Both the position numbers and the translations under genes were made by a program. This document shows, piece after piece, positions 1 to 5,616 of a stretch of 31,306 bases of DNA. Origin of the DNA: a virus; IMG/VR virus record IMGVR_UViG_3300000172_000006, positions 1 through 31,306 of that record, one strand, 5' to 3'. The notes beneath the pieces are model-generated. The model ran no database searches. It was given only the letters and a program-made list of their open reading frames with translations, and had not been told where the DNA came from. Within the stretch, counting starts at the first letter, position 1. Every line of letters starts with the position of its first letter.

Positions 1-157
1 AAGAACATCGATCTGCATCAACTTTATTAGTCCGTTTTTCACGCCATAGTTTAAACTCTTCTGTATAATTAATAGATTTAATTTTTTTGTTTTTTGTAAG
101 ACGTATTAGAAATGGACTATTCTTTGTCTCACATTCATATTCTTTTTCAATGCTCAT
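1..157 (-). CDS. Hypothetical protein, runs off the left edge (partial)
   Basis: Open reading frame of at least 52 codons with no stop before the window edge. The ATG at 157 is preceded by a textbook Shine-Dalgarno AGGAGG six bases upstream, the strongest ribosome binding site in this part of the window, so the start is well supported. The protein begins MSIEKEYECETKNSPFLIRL and is rich in Lys, Glu and Asn. I do not recognise the family. It lies about 120 bases downstream of the previous short reading frame, behind a stretch that can fold into hairpins, so it may be controlled separately from its upstream neighbours. The C-terminus is missing, so no function can be assigned. Confidence 0.7.
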   Translation of the reverse strand, partial: MSIEKEYECETKNSPFLIRLTKNKKIKSINYTEEFKLWREKRTNKVDADRCS

Positions 158-175
158 GAACTACCTCCTATCGGA

Positions 176-244
176 CCAATGCAAAGATAAGTAGTGAGCG
201 AAGCGATACCTATCTTCATCTTTTTATTGGCGGCGTTATGCCGC
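176..244 (-). other. Structured leader upstream of the leftmost gene
   Basis: This non-coding stretch contains three sets of complementary arms: CCAAT/ATTGG (176-180 with 226-230), enclosing an 8-base stem with one wobble (184-191 with 209-216), and a separate GC-rich hairpin GCGGC-gttat-GCCGC (230-244). On the minus strand the folded region ends about eight bases before the AGGAGG of the leftmost gene. It could be a regulatory leader or a weak terminator; no long U-tract follows on the minus strand. Confidence 0.35.
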
Positions 245-276
245 TTTTCTGTTTGATATATTCGTCAAGTGCTTTT

Positions 277-369
277 TCAATATGTTGTGCGGCTTGTCCG
301 TAGCAGCAATATTATTGGCCTTGCGAAGTCGAGAGCCAATGGGGCATCAGTCAAAAGGCTTATTTTCAC
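277..369 (-). pseudogene. Short reading frame, possible remnant
   Basis: A GTG at 369 overlaps the stop of the upstream gene as GTGA, with a purine-rich stretch just before it, as at genuine coupled starts elsewhere in this window. The frame begins VKISLLTDAP and stops after 30 codons. The opening resembles, from memory, the start of a larger phage protein family beginning M-K-I-S-L-L-T-D-A-P; the rest does not. Other frames in 160-330 also hold protein-like stretches without starts, as expected of decayed coding sequence. Could equally be a chance open frame. Confidence 0.3.
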
Positions 370-860
370 AACTCCCCCTTCTTAAATCCATAATGTTCCA
401 GACCTTGCAAAGAAGGATCAGTCAACCACGCCCCTTGCCCTGTCCAAAACAGTTGTAATTCTCTCAAGCTCTCTGCCTTTTGTAGCCGGTTTAGTTTCTT
501 GGTGCTGATCCAATCCCGGGCAAACTCCTGACATTTTTCTGCCCTGTCAGGTAAATGCTTTACAGTATCCATAAAGCCGTCATATATCTGCCTGAACATA
601 TCACTATCCCGTCTTAATATAGGCATCACAAACTGCCATTTAGCCCTTATATGTACCGAGTTCTTATCATCATCCTGACCCAAGCCTGATACAGCTATTT
701 CGCTGCACCAAAGGAACCATAGTCTTTGCTGTCTGACCGTAGGGCTTTTGTCGGTATTCTTCAGAACAAGAGTCTTTGACCCGTCAATCTTAGTCTGGTT
801 TATAAGCGTTAAGCAGTATGTTTGCCTTTGCTTTGAATCTAATATTATTTCAACTGCCAT
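366..860 (-). CDS. Conserved phage hypothetical, possibly NinB-like
   Basis: 164 residues, ATG start with AAAGG eight bases upstream. The central segment, around residues 33-80, contains KNTDKSPTVRQQRLWFLWCS followed by a charged stretch with HIRAKWQFVMPIL. A Lys/Asn-rich segment leading into R-x-x-R-L-W reminds me of NinB-type recombination proteins, which bind single-stranded DNA in lambdoid phages, but the match is by eye and weak. No signal peptide or membrane segment. It is near the end of the accessory block, two genes downstream of the P27-like gene. A recombination or replication role is plausible by location only. If NinB similarity fails, treat as unknown. Confidence 0.6.
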   Translation of the reverse strand: MAVEIILDSKQRQTYCLTLINQTKIDGSKTLVLKNTDKSPTVRQQRLWFLWCSEIAVSGLGQDDDKNSVHIRAKWQFVMPILRRDSDMFRQIYDGFMDTVKHLPDRAEKCQEFARDWISTKKLNRLQKAESLRELQLFWTGQGAWLTDPSLQGLEHYGFKKGEL

Positions 861-884
861 TATTATGCCTTTAAATTATATATA

Positions 885-1160
885 TTAGTTAGTTGAATCT
901 ATATATATTTCTTCAACGGATTTTCCACATATCTTACAAACGACATATTCATCATCGGCAAGATGTGATTTTATATGCTCAACAAACTTTTCAGCAGAAT
1001 CTATTTTTATTTTAATCTGACTTGACTTCATGGTCTCGGTACATGTTGCAAAACAAATAGGATACAACAACCGTTGGAACCAATTTCTTTCAACAATCAC
1101 ACGATCAGCAGTATCATTGTGCCAAACTATGAAGCGTTCTTTTTTAAAAGGATTAAGCAT
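885..1160 (-). CDS. Hypothetical protein with C-terminal CxxC
   Basis: 91 residues, ATG start. Its ribosome binding site, AAGGAAAAGGAAA, lies inside a 25-base direct repeat shared with the 4068 region. The N-terminal half is basic and aromatic (FKKERFIVW, RNWFQRLLYPICF) and the C-terminal part carries VCKICGKSVEEIYI, a CxxC knuckle that may bind zinc with the upstream cysteines of CFATC. No family recognised. It follows the P27-like gene by 17 bases and is probably cotranscribed with it. Confidence 0.6.
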   Translation of the reverse strand: MLNPFKKERFIVWHNDTADRVIVERNWFQRLLYPICFATCTETMKSSQIKIKIDSAEKFVEHIKSHLADDEYVVCKICGKSVEEIYIDSTN

Positions 1161-1166
1161 TTTTAT

Positions 1167-1191
1167 TTTCCTTTTCCTTAAAGTTCAATTA
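1167..1191 (-). repeat. 25-base direct repeat, left copy
   Basis: Identical to 4068-4092. It spans the last codons and stop of the P27-like gene and the ribosome binding site of the next gene. The two copies bracket a 2.9-kb block. Confidence 0.85.
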
Positions 1192-1456
1192 CTCCGGATC
1201 TTCCATACATCCTCACAAGATCAGCGATAATCTTACCCGCTGCAATCTCAATCTTAATAGCGGGGTGTGCGATTACAGATCCCTTCATGTCCCGGACAAC
1301 AATCCCCTCTTCTTCAATTCTCCTTGAGGCTTCATCACACCTTGCGATCTGTTTCGATAATTGCTCTATAATTCCCCTTGGAGTTTTACCATCGACCATC
1401 TTACCGGCTTTCAATAAGCTACTTTTCTTTAATTTCGTGGCTAAATCTTGGCTCAT
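1178..1456 (-). CDS. P27-like small terminase-type protein
   Basis: 92 residues, ATG start with AGGAG eight bases upstream. The core, EEEGIVVRDMKGSVIAHPAI followed by KIEIAAGKIIADLV and a final MYGRSG, matches the pattern of P27-family small terminase subunits: a helical segment, E-x-x-G-x-V-V, a G-x-x-x-x-x-P-A loop, then a helix. P27 proteins bind packaging sites and regulate the large terminase. Here the canonical P27 gene lies 28 kb away beside the large terminase, so this copy is extra and probably has another job, perhaps DNA binding. The start lies inside the end of the PLD-like gene, overlapping it by 38 bases in another frame. The true role is inferred. Confidence 0.7.
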   Translation of the reverse strand: MSQDLATKLKKSSLLKAGKMVDGKTPRGIIEQLSKQIARCDEASRRIEEEGIVVRDMKGSVIAHPAIKIEIAAGKIIADLVRMYGRSGVIEL

Positions 1457-2093
1457 TTAAACTACTCCTCTTGATGAAATTTGCTGAAACTTCTTTAAAT
1501 AAACTTTGTTCTTCTGTATTTTTAAGATCAAGAATACTTTTTTTTACCTCATTTGGTTTTATTTCATTAAAAATTTCGTCCACAATTTTATTAAAAAAAT
1601 CCGTAAAATCTTTATTCTCAGATATTTCTATATTTTCGAGGCGTGGATTTTTATTTAAATTCATGGATGTTCGAACAACAATATTCCATTGATCATTTTG
1701 GACAATAATAAATTTTGCATGTGTTTTCATCTGCCTGATACTATTTGACCCAAATAAATTTATCATGTGATAAAAATACTTGGGCTGGCGTGTTTTAAAA
1801 AAATTATCAACTATCATTCGTAACGACAGAATTTCAGATGAGGCCATGAGGCTGGCCGATCTCTCAAGATCGGCATTGGCAGCCGTCCATGTGCTTATTG
1901 TTACATGGGCCGGTCCGGTTTGATCTAAAATAGATGTGAGTGTATCAATCAAAGAAAATTGACCGAATGTCAAAATAAATGTATCGGTATTTTTTTGAAG
2001 TTTCCCAATAGCTTCCGATGCTATTGATTTTTTACAAACCCTTATTATTCTACCTCTTTTGTTAGATTTTTTAAAGCTTTTTGGTGTTGTCAT
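1419..2093 (-). CDS. Phospholipase-D-like domain protein
   Basis: 224 residues from the ATG at 2093, chosen over an in-frame TTG at 2099 because AAAGGA sits six bases upstream. Around residues 123-147 is KTHAKFIIVQND followed by VVRTSMNLN, matching the H-x-K(x)n-D/N pattern of the PLD (HKD) superfamily, with His125 and Lys127 as candidate catalytic residues. Only one HKD-like motif is seen, so a dimer would be needed for a full site, as in single-motif PLD nucleases. The N-terminal 40 residues are basic. The gene overlaps the XRE gene by 23 bases and the P27-like gene by 38 bases, indicating tight translational coupling. A nuclease or DNA-binding role is inferred; the substrate is unknown. 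Confidence 0.65.
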   Translation of the reverse strand: MTTPKSFKKSNKRGRIIRVCKKSIASEAIGKLQKNTDTFILTFGQFSLIDTLTSILDQTGPAHVTISTWTAANADLERSASLMASSEILSLRMIVDNFFKTRQPKYFYHMINLFGSNSIRQMKTHAKFIIVQNDQWNIVVRTSMNLNKNPRLENIEISENKDFTDFFNKIVDEIFNEIKPNEVKKSILDLKNTEEQSLFKEVSANFIKRSSLNEPRFSHEIKEK

Positions 2094-2301
2094 TTTCAAT
2101 CCTTTTTAAGCATTTCTCAAGTATCCCCATTTTAGCCAAAACCAATATTAGTCTCAAAAACATTGCGGGTGCTGCTGATATACCTTGACTTCCCTGTTCC
2201 CATTTTTGCCAGAGTTTGATATGAATTCCCATGATACCTGATATTTTCTGTTGGGTGAAGCCCAGGGTTAGCCGGGCTTGTTTGATTTTTGATGGTTTCA
2301 T
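2071..2301 (-). CDS. XRE-family helix-turn-helix protein
   Basis: 76 residues, with a helix-turn-helix at roughly residues 4-35: IKQARLTLGFTQQKISGIMG then KLWQKWEQGSQGISAAPA. The ALTLGFTQ..ISG-type spacing and the W-x-x-W-E-x-G ending are characteristic of XRE/HTH_3 and HigA-type antitoxin-like repressors. A sequence-specific DNA-binding regulator is likely. It starts one base after the stop of the upstream gene and overlaps the PLD-like gene by 23 bases. It could autoregulate the promoter at 2831-2859, which heads the same gene string. No toxin of the RelE type is next to it; the overlapping PLD-like gene is the only close partner. Confidence 0.8.
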   Translation of the reverse strand: MKPSKIKQARLTLGFTQQKISGIMGIHIKLWQKWEQGSQGISAAPAMFLRLILVLAKMGILEKCLKRIENDNTKKL

Positions 2302-2302
2302 T

Positions 2303-2536
2303 TTAATAGCCTATACAAACAAGTTGATTCAAAGGTTTTCCGGTGTTAGAATTATACGCAAGCATCCATTCGTCTCTGTTTCCAAAAATATCATCCAAAG
2401 GCCTGATTTTTAACTCCAATTGACGAATTCCATAATGTTTCCATAAATTTGCGATTTCTCCCTCTGTCCCTGTTTCGATCGGGGTGGTTGAGAATGAATC
2501 GTCTTTGTAAAAAATTCCGAATTGTCTTTTTTTCAT
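2303..2536 (-). CDS. Hypothetical protein, 77 residues
   Basis: ATG start with TAAGGAGAG upstream at good spacing. The sequence begins MKKRQFGIFYKDDSFSTTPI and is mixed acidic/basic with several aromatics and no membrane segment. No family is recognised. It is the second gene behind the promoter at 2831-2859 and lies one base ahead of the XRE gene, so it belongs to the same transcription unit. Confidence 0.6.
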   Translation of the reverse strand: MKKRQFGIFYKDDSFSTTPIETGTEGEIANLWKHYGIRQLELKIRPLDDIFGNRDEWMLAYNSNTGKPLNQLVCIGY

Positions 2537-2547
2537 AGCGTCTCTCC

Positions 2548-2784
2548 TTAGATGGCAGTTTTAATATTTTCAATTGCTCTCAATGCATCGTCCTCAACAC
2601 CATCAGCTCTAAATTCAAATCTCTCAGAATTACAATCATACCAAACAGCAAAGTTCTTATTATTGTAATAATTTGCATTGTAGCGATTGATTTCAACTCC
2701 AGCAAATTTCACAGCATTGAAATATATTCTATGATGTCCATTTGCTTCCCATTCTTTCCCTATTCTTTTAAGTGCTTTTTCCAT
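2548..2784 (-). CDS. Small phage hypothetical (HRIYFN-type)
   Basis: 78 residues from the ATG at 2784, which has AAAGGAGA eight bases upstream. A longer in-frame ATG at 2823 is rejected because it lies almost at the predicted transcription start of the promoter at 2831-2859 and has no ribosome binding site. The protein begins MEKALKRIGKEWEANGHHRI and continues YFNAVKFAGVEINRYN. That opening resembles small hypothetical proteins seen in many phages, of unknown function. First gene of the unit that includes the XRE and PLD-like genes. Confidence 0.65.
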   Translation of the reverse strand: MEKALKRIGKEWEANGHHRIYFNAVKFAGVEINRYNANYYNNKNFAVWYDCNSERFEFRADGVEDDALRAIENIKTAI

Positions 2785-2830
2785 GCTGTTGTCTCCTTTT
2801 TTTATGTTTTTTCTCTCACTCATGGTTATT

Positions 2831-2859
2831 ATATTACACCTATCAGGAGACTATGTCAA
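2831..2859 (-). promoter_or_regulatory. Sigma-70-type promoter, minus strand
   Basis: A perfect -35 TTGACA (2859-2854) is followed after 17 bases by a -10 TAATAT (2836-2831). Initiation near 2824 would give a leader of about 40 bases with the ribosome binding site for the gene starting at 2784. The region upstream (2860-2945) is extremely A/T-rich with T-runs, which would act as an UP-like element. Confidence 0.7.
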
Positions 2860-2946
2860 ATCTTTTCTTTAAAAAAGTTAAAAAAGATATCTAATAAAAT
2901 CAATATGTTAGAAAATAGTTTAAAAAAAGTTTAATTTTTGATGAAT

Positions 2947-3009
2947 TTAGTTTTTATTTATAAGCCTGAAAACCTTGTCCGGTTTGAATAAAATTGGATG
3001 CTCTTTCAT
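2947..3009 (-). pseudogene. 20-codon remnant with a good ribosome binding site
   Basis: ATG at 3009 follows AAAGGA at seven bases and encodes MKEHPILFKPDKVFRLINKN, then stops. The first 13 residues resemble the N-terminus of phage ASCH/ParB-like hypothetical proteins (pattern M-K-x-x-P-I-L-F-x-x-x-x-V). The rest of that family is absent and is replaced by very A/T-rich non-coding DNA leading into the promoter. This looks like a gene truncated when the downstream module was acquired. A functional micropeptide is a less likely alternative. Confidence 0.4.
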
Positions 3010-3013
3010 TTTT

Positions 3014-3301
3014 TTATCCTTTCATCTCGTCAATTTTTTCATGATGAGGATGTCTATAATTTTTTAAAAACTCTGGCATTTTGGTAAGCTTGCCATCTTT
3101 TGTGGCTTGAACTCTTGTGCCAAGCCTGGGCTGGTTAGGAAACATCTCATCATACTCTTTTAATAAAATAGACATTTGTTTTTGCCAAAGATCAGGCATT
3201 GCATGCATCATAACCCTTGGAAGTGTTAAAAAACTGGCATAACTAAGCCCAAACCATAGCCATAAATCATCTTTTCCACTGATCTCAATTTTTTTAGACA
3301 T
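3014..3301 (-). CDS. Conserved phage hypothetical, paralogue of the gene at 3793-4068
   Basis: 95 residues, ATG start with GGGGGAGG upstream. The core LWLWFGLSYASFLTLPRVMM, then HAMPDLWQKQMSILLKEYDE and FPNQPRLGTRVQATKDGK, aligns without gaps over about 58 residues with the gene at 3793-4068. The C-terminus, with RHPHHEKIDEMKG, differs. This Y-A-S-F/W-L-x-L-P-R-x-L-M pattern recurs in phage hypothetical proteins of unknown function. The mostly helical, aromatic-rich sequence has no catalytic motif that I can see. It overlaps the upstream Cys-rich gene by 8 bases. Confidence 0.75.
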   Translation of the reverse strand: MSKKIEISGKDDLWLWFGLSYASFLTLPRVMMHAMPDLWQKQMSILLKEYDEMFPNQPRLGTRVQATKDGKLTKMPEFLKNYRHPHHEKIDEMKG

Positions 3302-3803
3302 AAGGCCTCCCCCACATTACCTGGTACATAGCAGCGGGGTCCACACCCATGAATATCGGTACAAACATCATACACGTTGCACACCTGGGCCTCTTACCTC
3401 CTATGTGGCACTCATAATAGCAGGCACAATACTCTGCCCTGTTCTTATCTGACTTTCTTCTCAATACCCGTTTCTTTCTCCTGGGGGTTGGTGTTCCGTT
3501 CTTTTTTGCTTCCTCCCTTTCTTTTATAAGCTTTCTTTTCCTTTTTTTTGCCCTCTTAGCGTTATGCTCCTTCCCGCATTTTTTGCATCGCTTTGATGGG
3601 GATCCGTCCCTTTTGTTTTTTATCCTTCCTTCGCAATCAAGACAAAATGTATACCGGTTCACAACAACTCCATCATCTTCATAGTGCTCTTTGCAGATCA
3701 GGCCTGAGTATTTCTTGCCTGACCCCAGGGTTTTCATTGATACGGTCCTCAAATCTTCTTTTTTTAAGATGCACCCGCATTTACAATGATACTCAATGTC
3801 CAT
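3294..3803 (-). CDS. Cys-rich basic protein, probable zinc-binding
   Basis: 169 residues from the ATG at 3803, which has AAAGGAGA at seven bases; upstream in-frame starts lie inside the previous gene and lack a binding site. The N-terminus CKCGC, then CLDC and CKKCGKEHN around residues 65-90, forms likely zinc knuckles. A strongly basic segment (residues about 90-130, KRAKKRKRKLIKE and RRKKRVLRRKSDK) follows, then a second Cys/His cluster (CACYYECHIGGKRPRCATC). This is the make-up of a nucleic-acid-binding protein; a transcription or recombination accessory role is inferred. It overlaps both flanking genes, which are paralogues of each other. Confidence 0.7.
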   Translation of the reverse strand: MDIEYHCKCGCILKKEDLRTVSMKTLGSGKKYSGLICKEHYEDDGVVVNRYTFCLDCEGRIKNKRDGSPSKRCKKCGKEHNAKRAKKRKRKLIKEREEAKKNGTPTPRRKKRVLRRKSDKNRAEYCACYYECHIGGKRPRCATCMMFVPIFMGVDPAAMYQVMWGRPYV

Positions 3804-4068
3804 AAGCGTCTCCTTTACATAAAGGTTCATCTTTTGTGGCTTGAACTCTTGTTCCGATATGAGGTTGGTTTGGAAAGGTGTCTTGATATTCTTCAAGCAA
3901 GGAAGCCATTTGGTTCTGCCAATCATCGGGCATCGAGTGCATCAAAACTCTTGGAATAACTAAAAAACTGGCATAACTTAATTCAAACCATCCCCACAGT
4001 CTTTCTTTTCCATCACTGATGGTGCATTGATTTTGCTCTATGATTGATTTATCGCTGAAAATTTTCAT
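3793..4068 (-). CDS. Conserved phage hypothetical, paralogue of the gene at 3014-3301
   Basis: 91 residues from the ATG at 4068, preceded by AAGGAAAAGGAA, which is part of the right copy of the 25-base repeat. An upstream in-frame TTG at 4089 lacks a site. The core WGWFELSYASFLVIPRVLMH and MPDDWQNQMASLLEEYQDTF is nearly the same as the gene at 3014-3301. The C-terminus is shorter and ends in the overlap with the Cys-rich gene. Function unknown. The duplication on either side of another gene suggests one unequal duplication or a recombination event. Confidence 0.75.
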   Translation of the reverse strand: MKIFSDKSIIEQNQCTISDGKERLWGWFELSYASFLVIPRVLMHSMPDDWQNQMASLLEEYQDTFPNQPHIGTRVQATKDEPLCKGDAYGH

Positions 4069-4092
4069 TTCCTTTTCCTTAAAGTTCAATTA
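4068..4092 (-). repeat. 25-base direct repeat, right copy
   Basis: Identical to 1167-1191. It lies just after the exonuclease gene and includes the ribosome binding site of the next gene, so it may be a recombination linker at the boundary of the accessory block. Confidence 0.85.
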
Positions 4093-4102
4093 AATACATC
4101 AT

Positions 4103-4849
4103 TTAGCTTACCTTATTTTTAAGTTGCCACATTTTAAGAGAGGATAGGAACATTTCCCAACCCCTTTCTATGTCCTCTTGGTCCCATTCGTGAAAGACAA
4201 GCTCCCCCGAATACTCAACAAAAACATTTACAAGCCTTGCATCAGGCATATCCACCCCATGAGCATAAGCTATAAGCTGCATAACGTGTTCATCATAAGC
4301 CATTTTGACGATCTTTCCCGTCTTGGTATACTTGAACTTTTCTTTTGTCTTTAAATCGATAACAAGCCTGTCATTTGTAATATCGGTCCTGCCACCAAAG
4401 CCAAGCTTATTATAGAAAGTTGTTTCAGCTTTCCATCCTGAATACCTGTTAAAGTATTTCTGTATCTTTCTTTTGGTGCTATGAGCAAGCCATGAATATT
4501 TTTCATCAGGCAGGATATTTAAAAAGCTCTTTTCTACAGCTTTATGAATGTTCTTGCCCTCTTGTGCTGAAGTCCTGGAAATCTCTTTAGCATGGTATCT
4601 TATCCGGTTAATAAACCCCTTGTCTGTTTCTTTCTTTTTCTGCTTTAAACTAAGAGCAGACTCAAGGACTTGATTCTCTTTCCATATCTCTAAAGCCGGT
4701 TTCCTTAATACGTCCATGACTGTCGTTACAGAAGGGACCAAATTAAGCTTTTTGGCATCCCTTAGAGTCGTAGGTCTTAAACCCCCCTTAGTTACGTTTT
4801 CAACACTATAAACCGGTTCCCCTATGTCGTTATACCAATGTTTTCCCAT
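4103..4849 (-). CDS. PD-(D/E)XK recombination exonuclease (RecB/Cas4-like)
   Basis: 248 residues. The nuclease signature is clear: EGKNIH (Gly98, His102), GGRTD with Asp156, VIDLKT with Asp165 and Lys167, and QLIAYA (Gln191), in the order G-x3-H, D, D-x-K, Q-x3-Y typical of RecB/Cas4-like nucleases of the PD-(D/E)XK superfamily. Phage members act as 5'-3' exonucleases that make 3' overhangs for an annealing protein. The ERF annealing gene is two genes upstream, which supports a Red-like recombination pair. The ATG overlaps the upstream stop as TAATG. Cas4's iron-sulphur cysteines are not present, so it is not a true Cas4. Confidence 0.85.
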   Translation of the reverse strand: MGKHWYNDIGEPVYSVENVTKGGLRPTTLRDAKKLNLVPSVTTVMDVLRKPALEIWKENQVLESALSLKQKKKETDKGFINRIRYHAKEISRTSAQEGKNIHKAVEKSFLNILPDEKYSWLAHSTKRKIQKYFNRYSGWKAETTFYNKLGFGGRTDITNDRLVIDLKTKEKFKYTKTGKIVKMAYDEHVMQLIAYAHGVDMPDARLVNVFVEYSGELVFHEWDQEDIERGWEMFLSSLKMWQLKNKVS

Positions 4850-5169
4850 TATGCCACATTCCTTTCTTTTAAGTATAAATATGCTGTTGATTTTGTGCTA
4901 CAATCAGGAAATTTGTATTTCTTTTCAGCTTCCCATCTTGCAGATACAGCTTTCAGTTTAGATTTAAATTGACCCAATCTATGTTTTTTATAATTTATCT
5001 TAATTTGAGCATCCCACTTATCAATAGCATCAATATAAAAGACCCCAGTTACACCGATCTTTGATGCCCTGCCCCTTGACAGTATTCTATAACGCCTTGT
5101 AAAAAGACCAGTTTCAGGATCATAAAGGAACAACTCTTTTAATCGTTTTTGTGTTAATTCAACACCCAT
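4849..5169 (-). CDS. AP2-type DNA-binding protein, HNH endonuclease remnant
   Basis: 106 residues, ATG with AAGGGGG upstream. The N-terminus LTQKRLKELFLYDPETGLFT is the opening seen in phage HNH homing endonucleases. The segment WDAQIKINYKKHRLGQFKSK, then AVSARWEAEKKY, matches the AP2-like DNA-binding module found at their C-termini. The catalytic HNH core that normally lies between (I-D-H...N...N-L-R) is absent. The protein therefore looks like an internally deleted HNH-AP2 endonuclease that kept DNA binding, either a degenerate selfish gene or a domesticated regulator. It sits inside the recombination cassette between the unknown gene and the exonuclease. Confidence 0.7.
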   Translation of the reverse strand: MGVELTQKRLKELFLYDPETGLFTRRYRILSRGRASKIGVTGVFYIDAIDKWDAQIKINYKKHRLGQFKSKLKAVSARWEAEKKYKFPDCSTKSTAYLYLKERNVA

Positions 5170-5178
5170 AAAACCCCC

Positions 5179-5616
5179 TTAAACGCAAATTCTTTTCATT
5201 TCTTCCTTAAATTTACCAGTGCCGACAACCTTGCAGGACTCTGCTTTATCATAATGAAAGAATAACCAGATATTAGCCTTGCCGTTAGAATAATGATATT
5301 GTATCCATCTGCCAGAAACATATTCGTCAAACCCTACCGGTAAAAACCCTTCATTGTATTTCACCAAAACGTCAAAGTATTCAAGAAAGAGTTGAACATC
5401 TTTTTCAATGGTATCATCTTTTGCCATAAAAAGTTTAAGATTAGTCCCTTCAAAATTATCACTTATTTCAAACCTTGCTCTCCTTCCTTCTTTCCCCCAA
5501 TAGTCCATAGCTTTTTCACAAAGCAAACAAGCTGCTTCCTGCTCAAGTGCCATTAATTTAAAGGCTTCAAACTTTTCCCACTTTTCTTCGATATATTCTT
5601 CTATTTTTTTATTCAT
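5179..5616 (-). CDS. Hypothetical protein in the recombination cassette
   Basis: 145 residues, ATG with GAGGGAAG upstream. The sequence starts with a helical acidic segment (MNKKIEEYIEEKWEKFEAFK) and has a mixed alpha/beta C-terminal half with many aromatics (WIQYHYSNGKANIWLFFHYD). No catalytic motif or membrane segment is evident and I do not recognise the family. It overlaps the ERF gene by 8 bases and lies upstream of the AP2-type gene and exonuclease, so a role in DNA recombination or replication is suggested by position only. Confidence 0.6.
   Translation of the reverse strand: MNKKIEEYIEEKWEKFEAFKLMALEQEAACLLCEKAMDYWGKEGRRARFEISDNFEGTNLKLFMAKDDTIEKDVQLFLEYFDVLVKYNEGFLPVGFDEYVSGRWIQYHYSNGKANIWLFFHYDKAESCKVVGTGKFKEEMKRICV

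Noticed and set aside
176-244. Possible integron attC-like site (GTTATGC near an imperfect hairpin)
   Set aside because: No matching RYYYAAC partner core at the other end and no cassette structure or integrase; better described as a structured leader.
2071-2301. Phage lysogeny repressor (CI-like)
   Set aside because: Only a 76-residue helix-turn-helix with no C-terminal protease or dimer domain and no divergent promoter; a small XRE/antitoxin-type regulator fits better.
4103-4849. Cas4 of a CRISPR system
   Set aside because: The PD-(D/E)XK motifs fit, but iron-sulphur cysteines are missing and there are no cas genes or repeat arrays; context is phage recombination.
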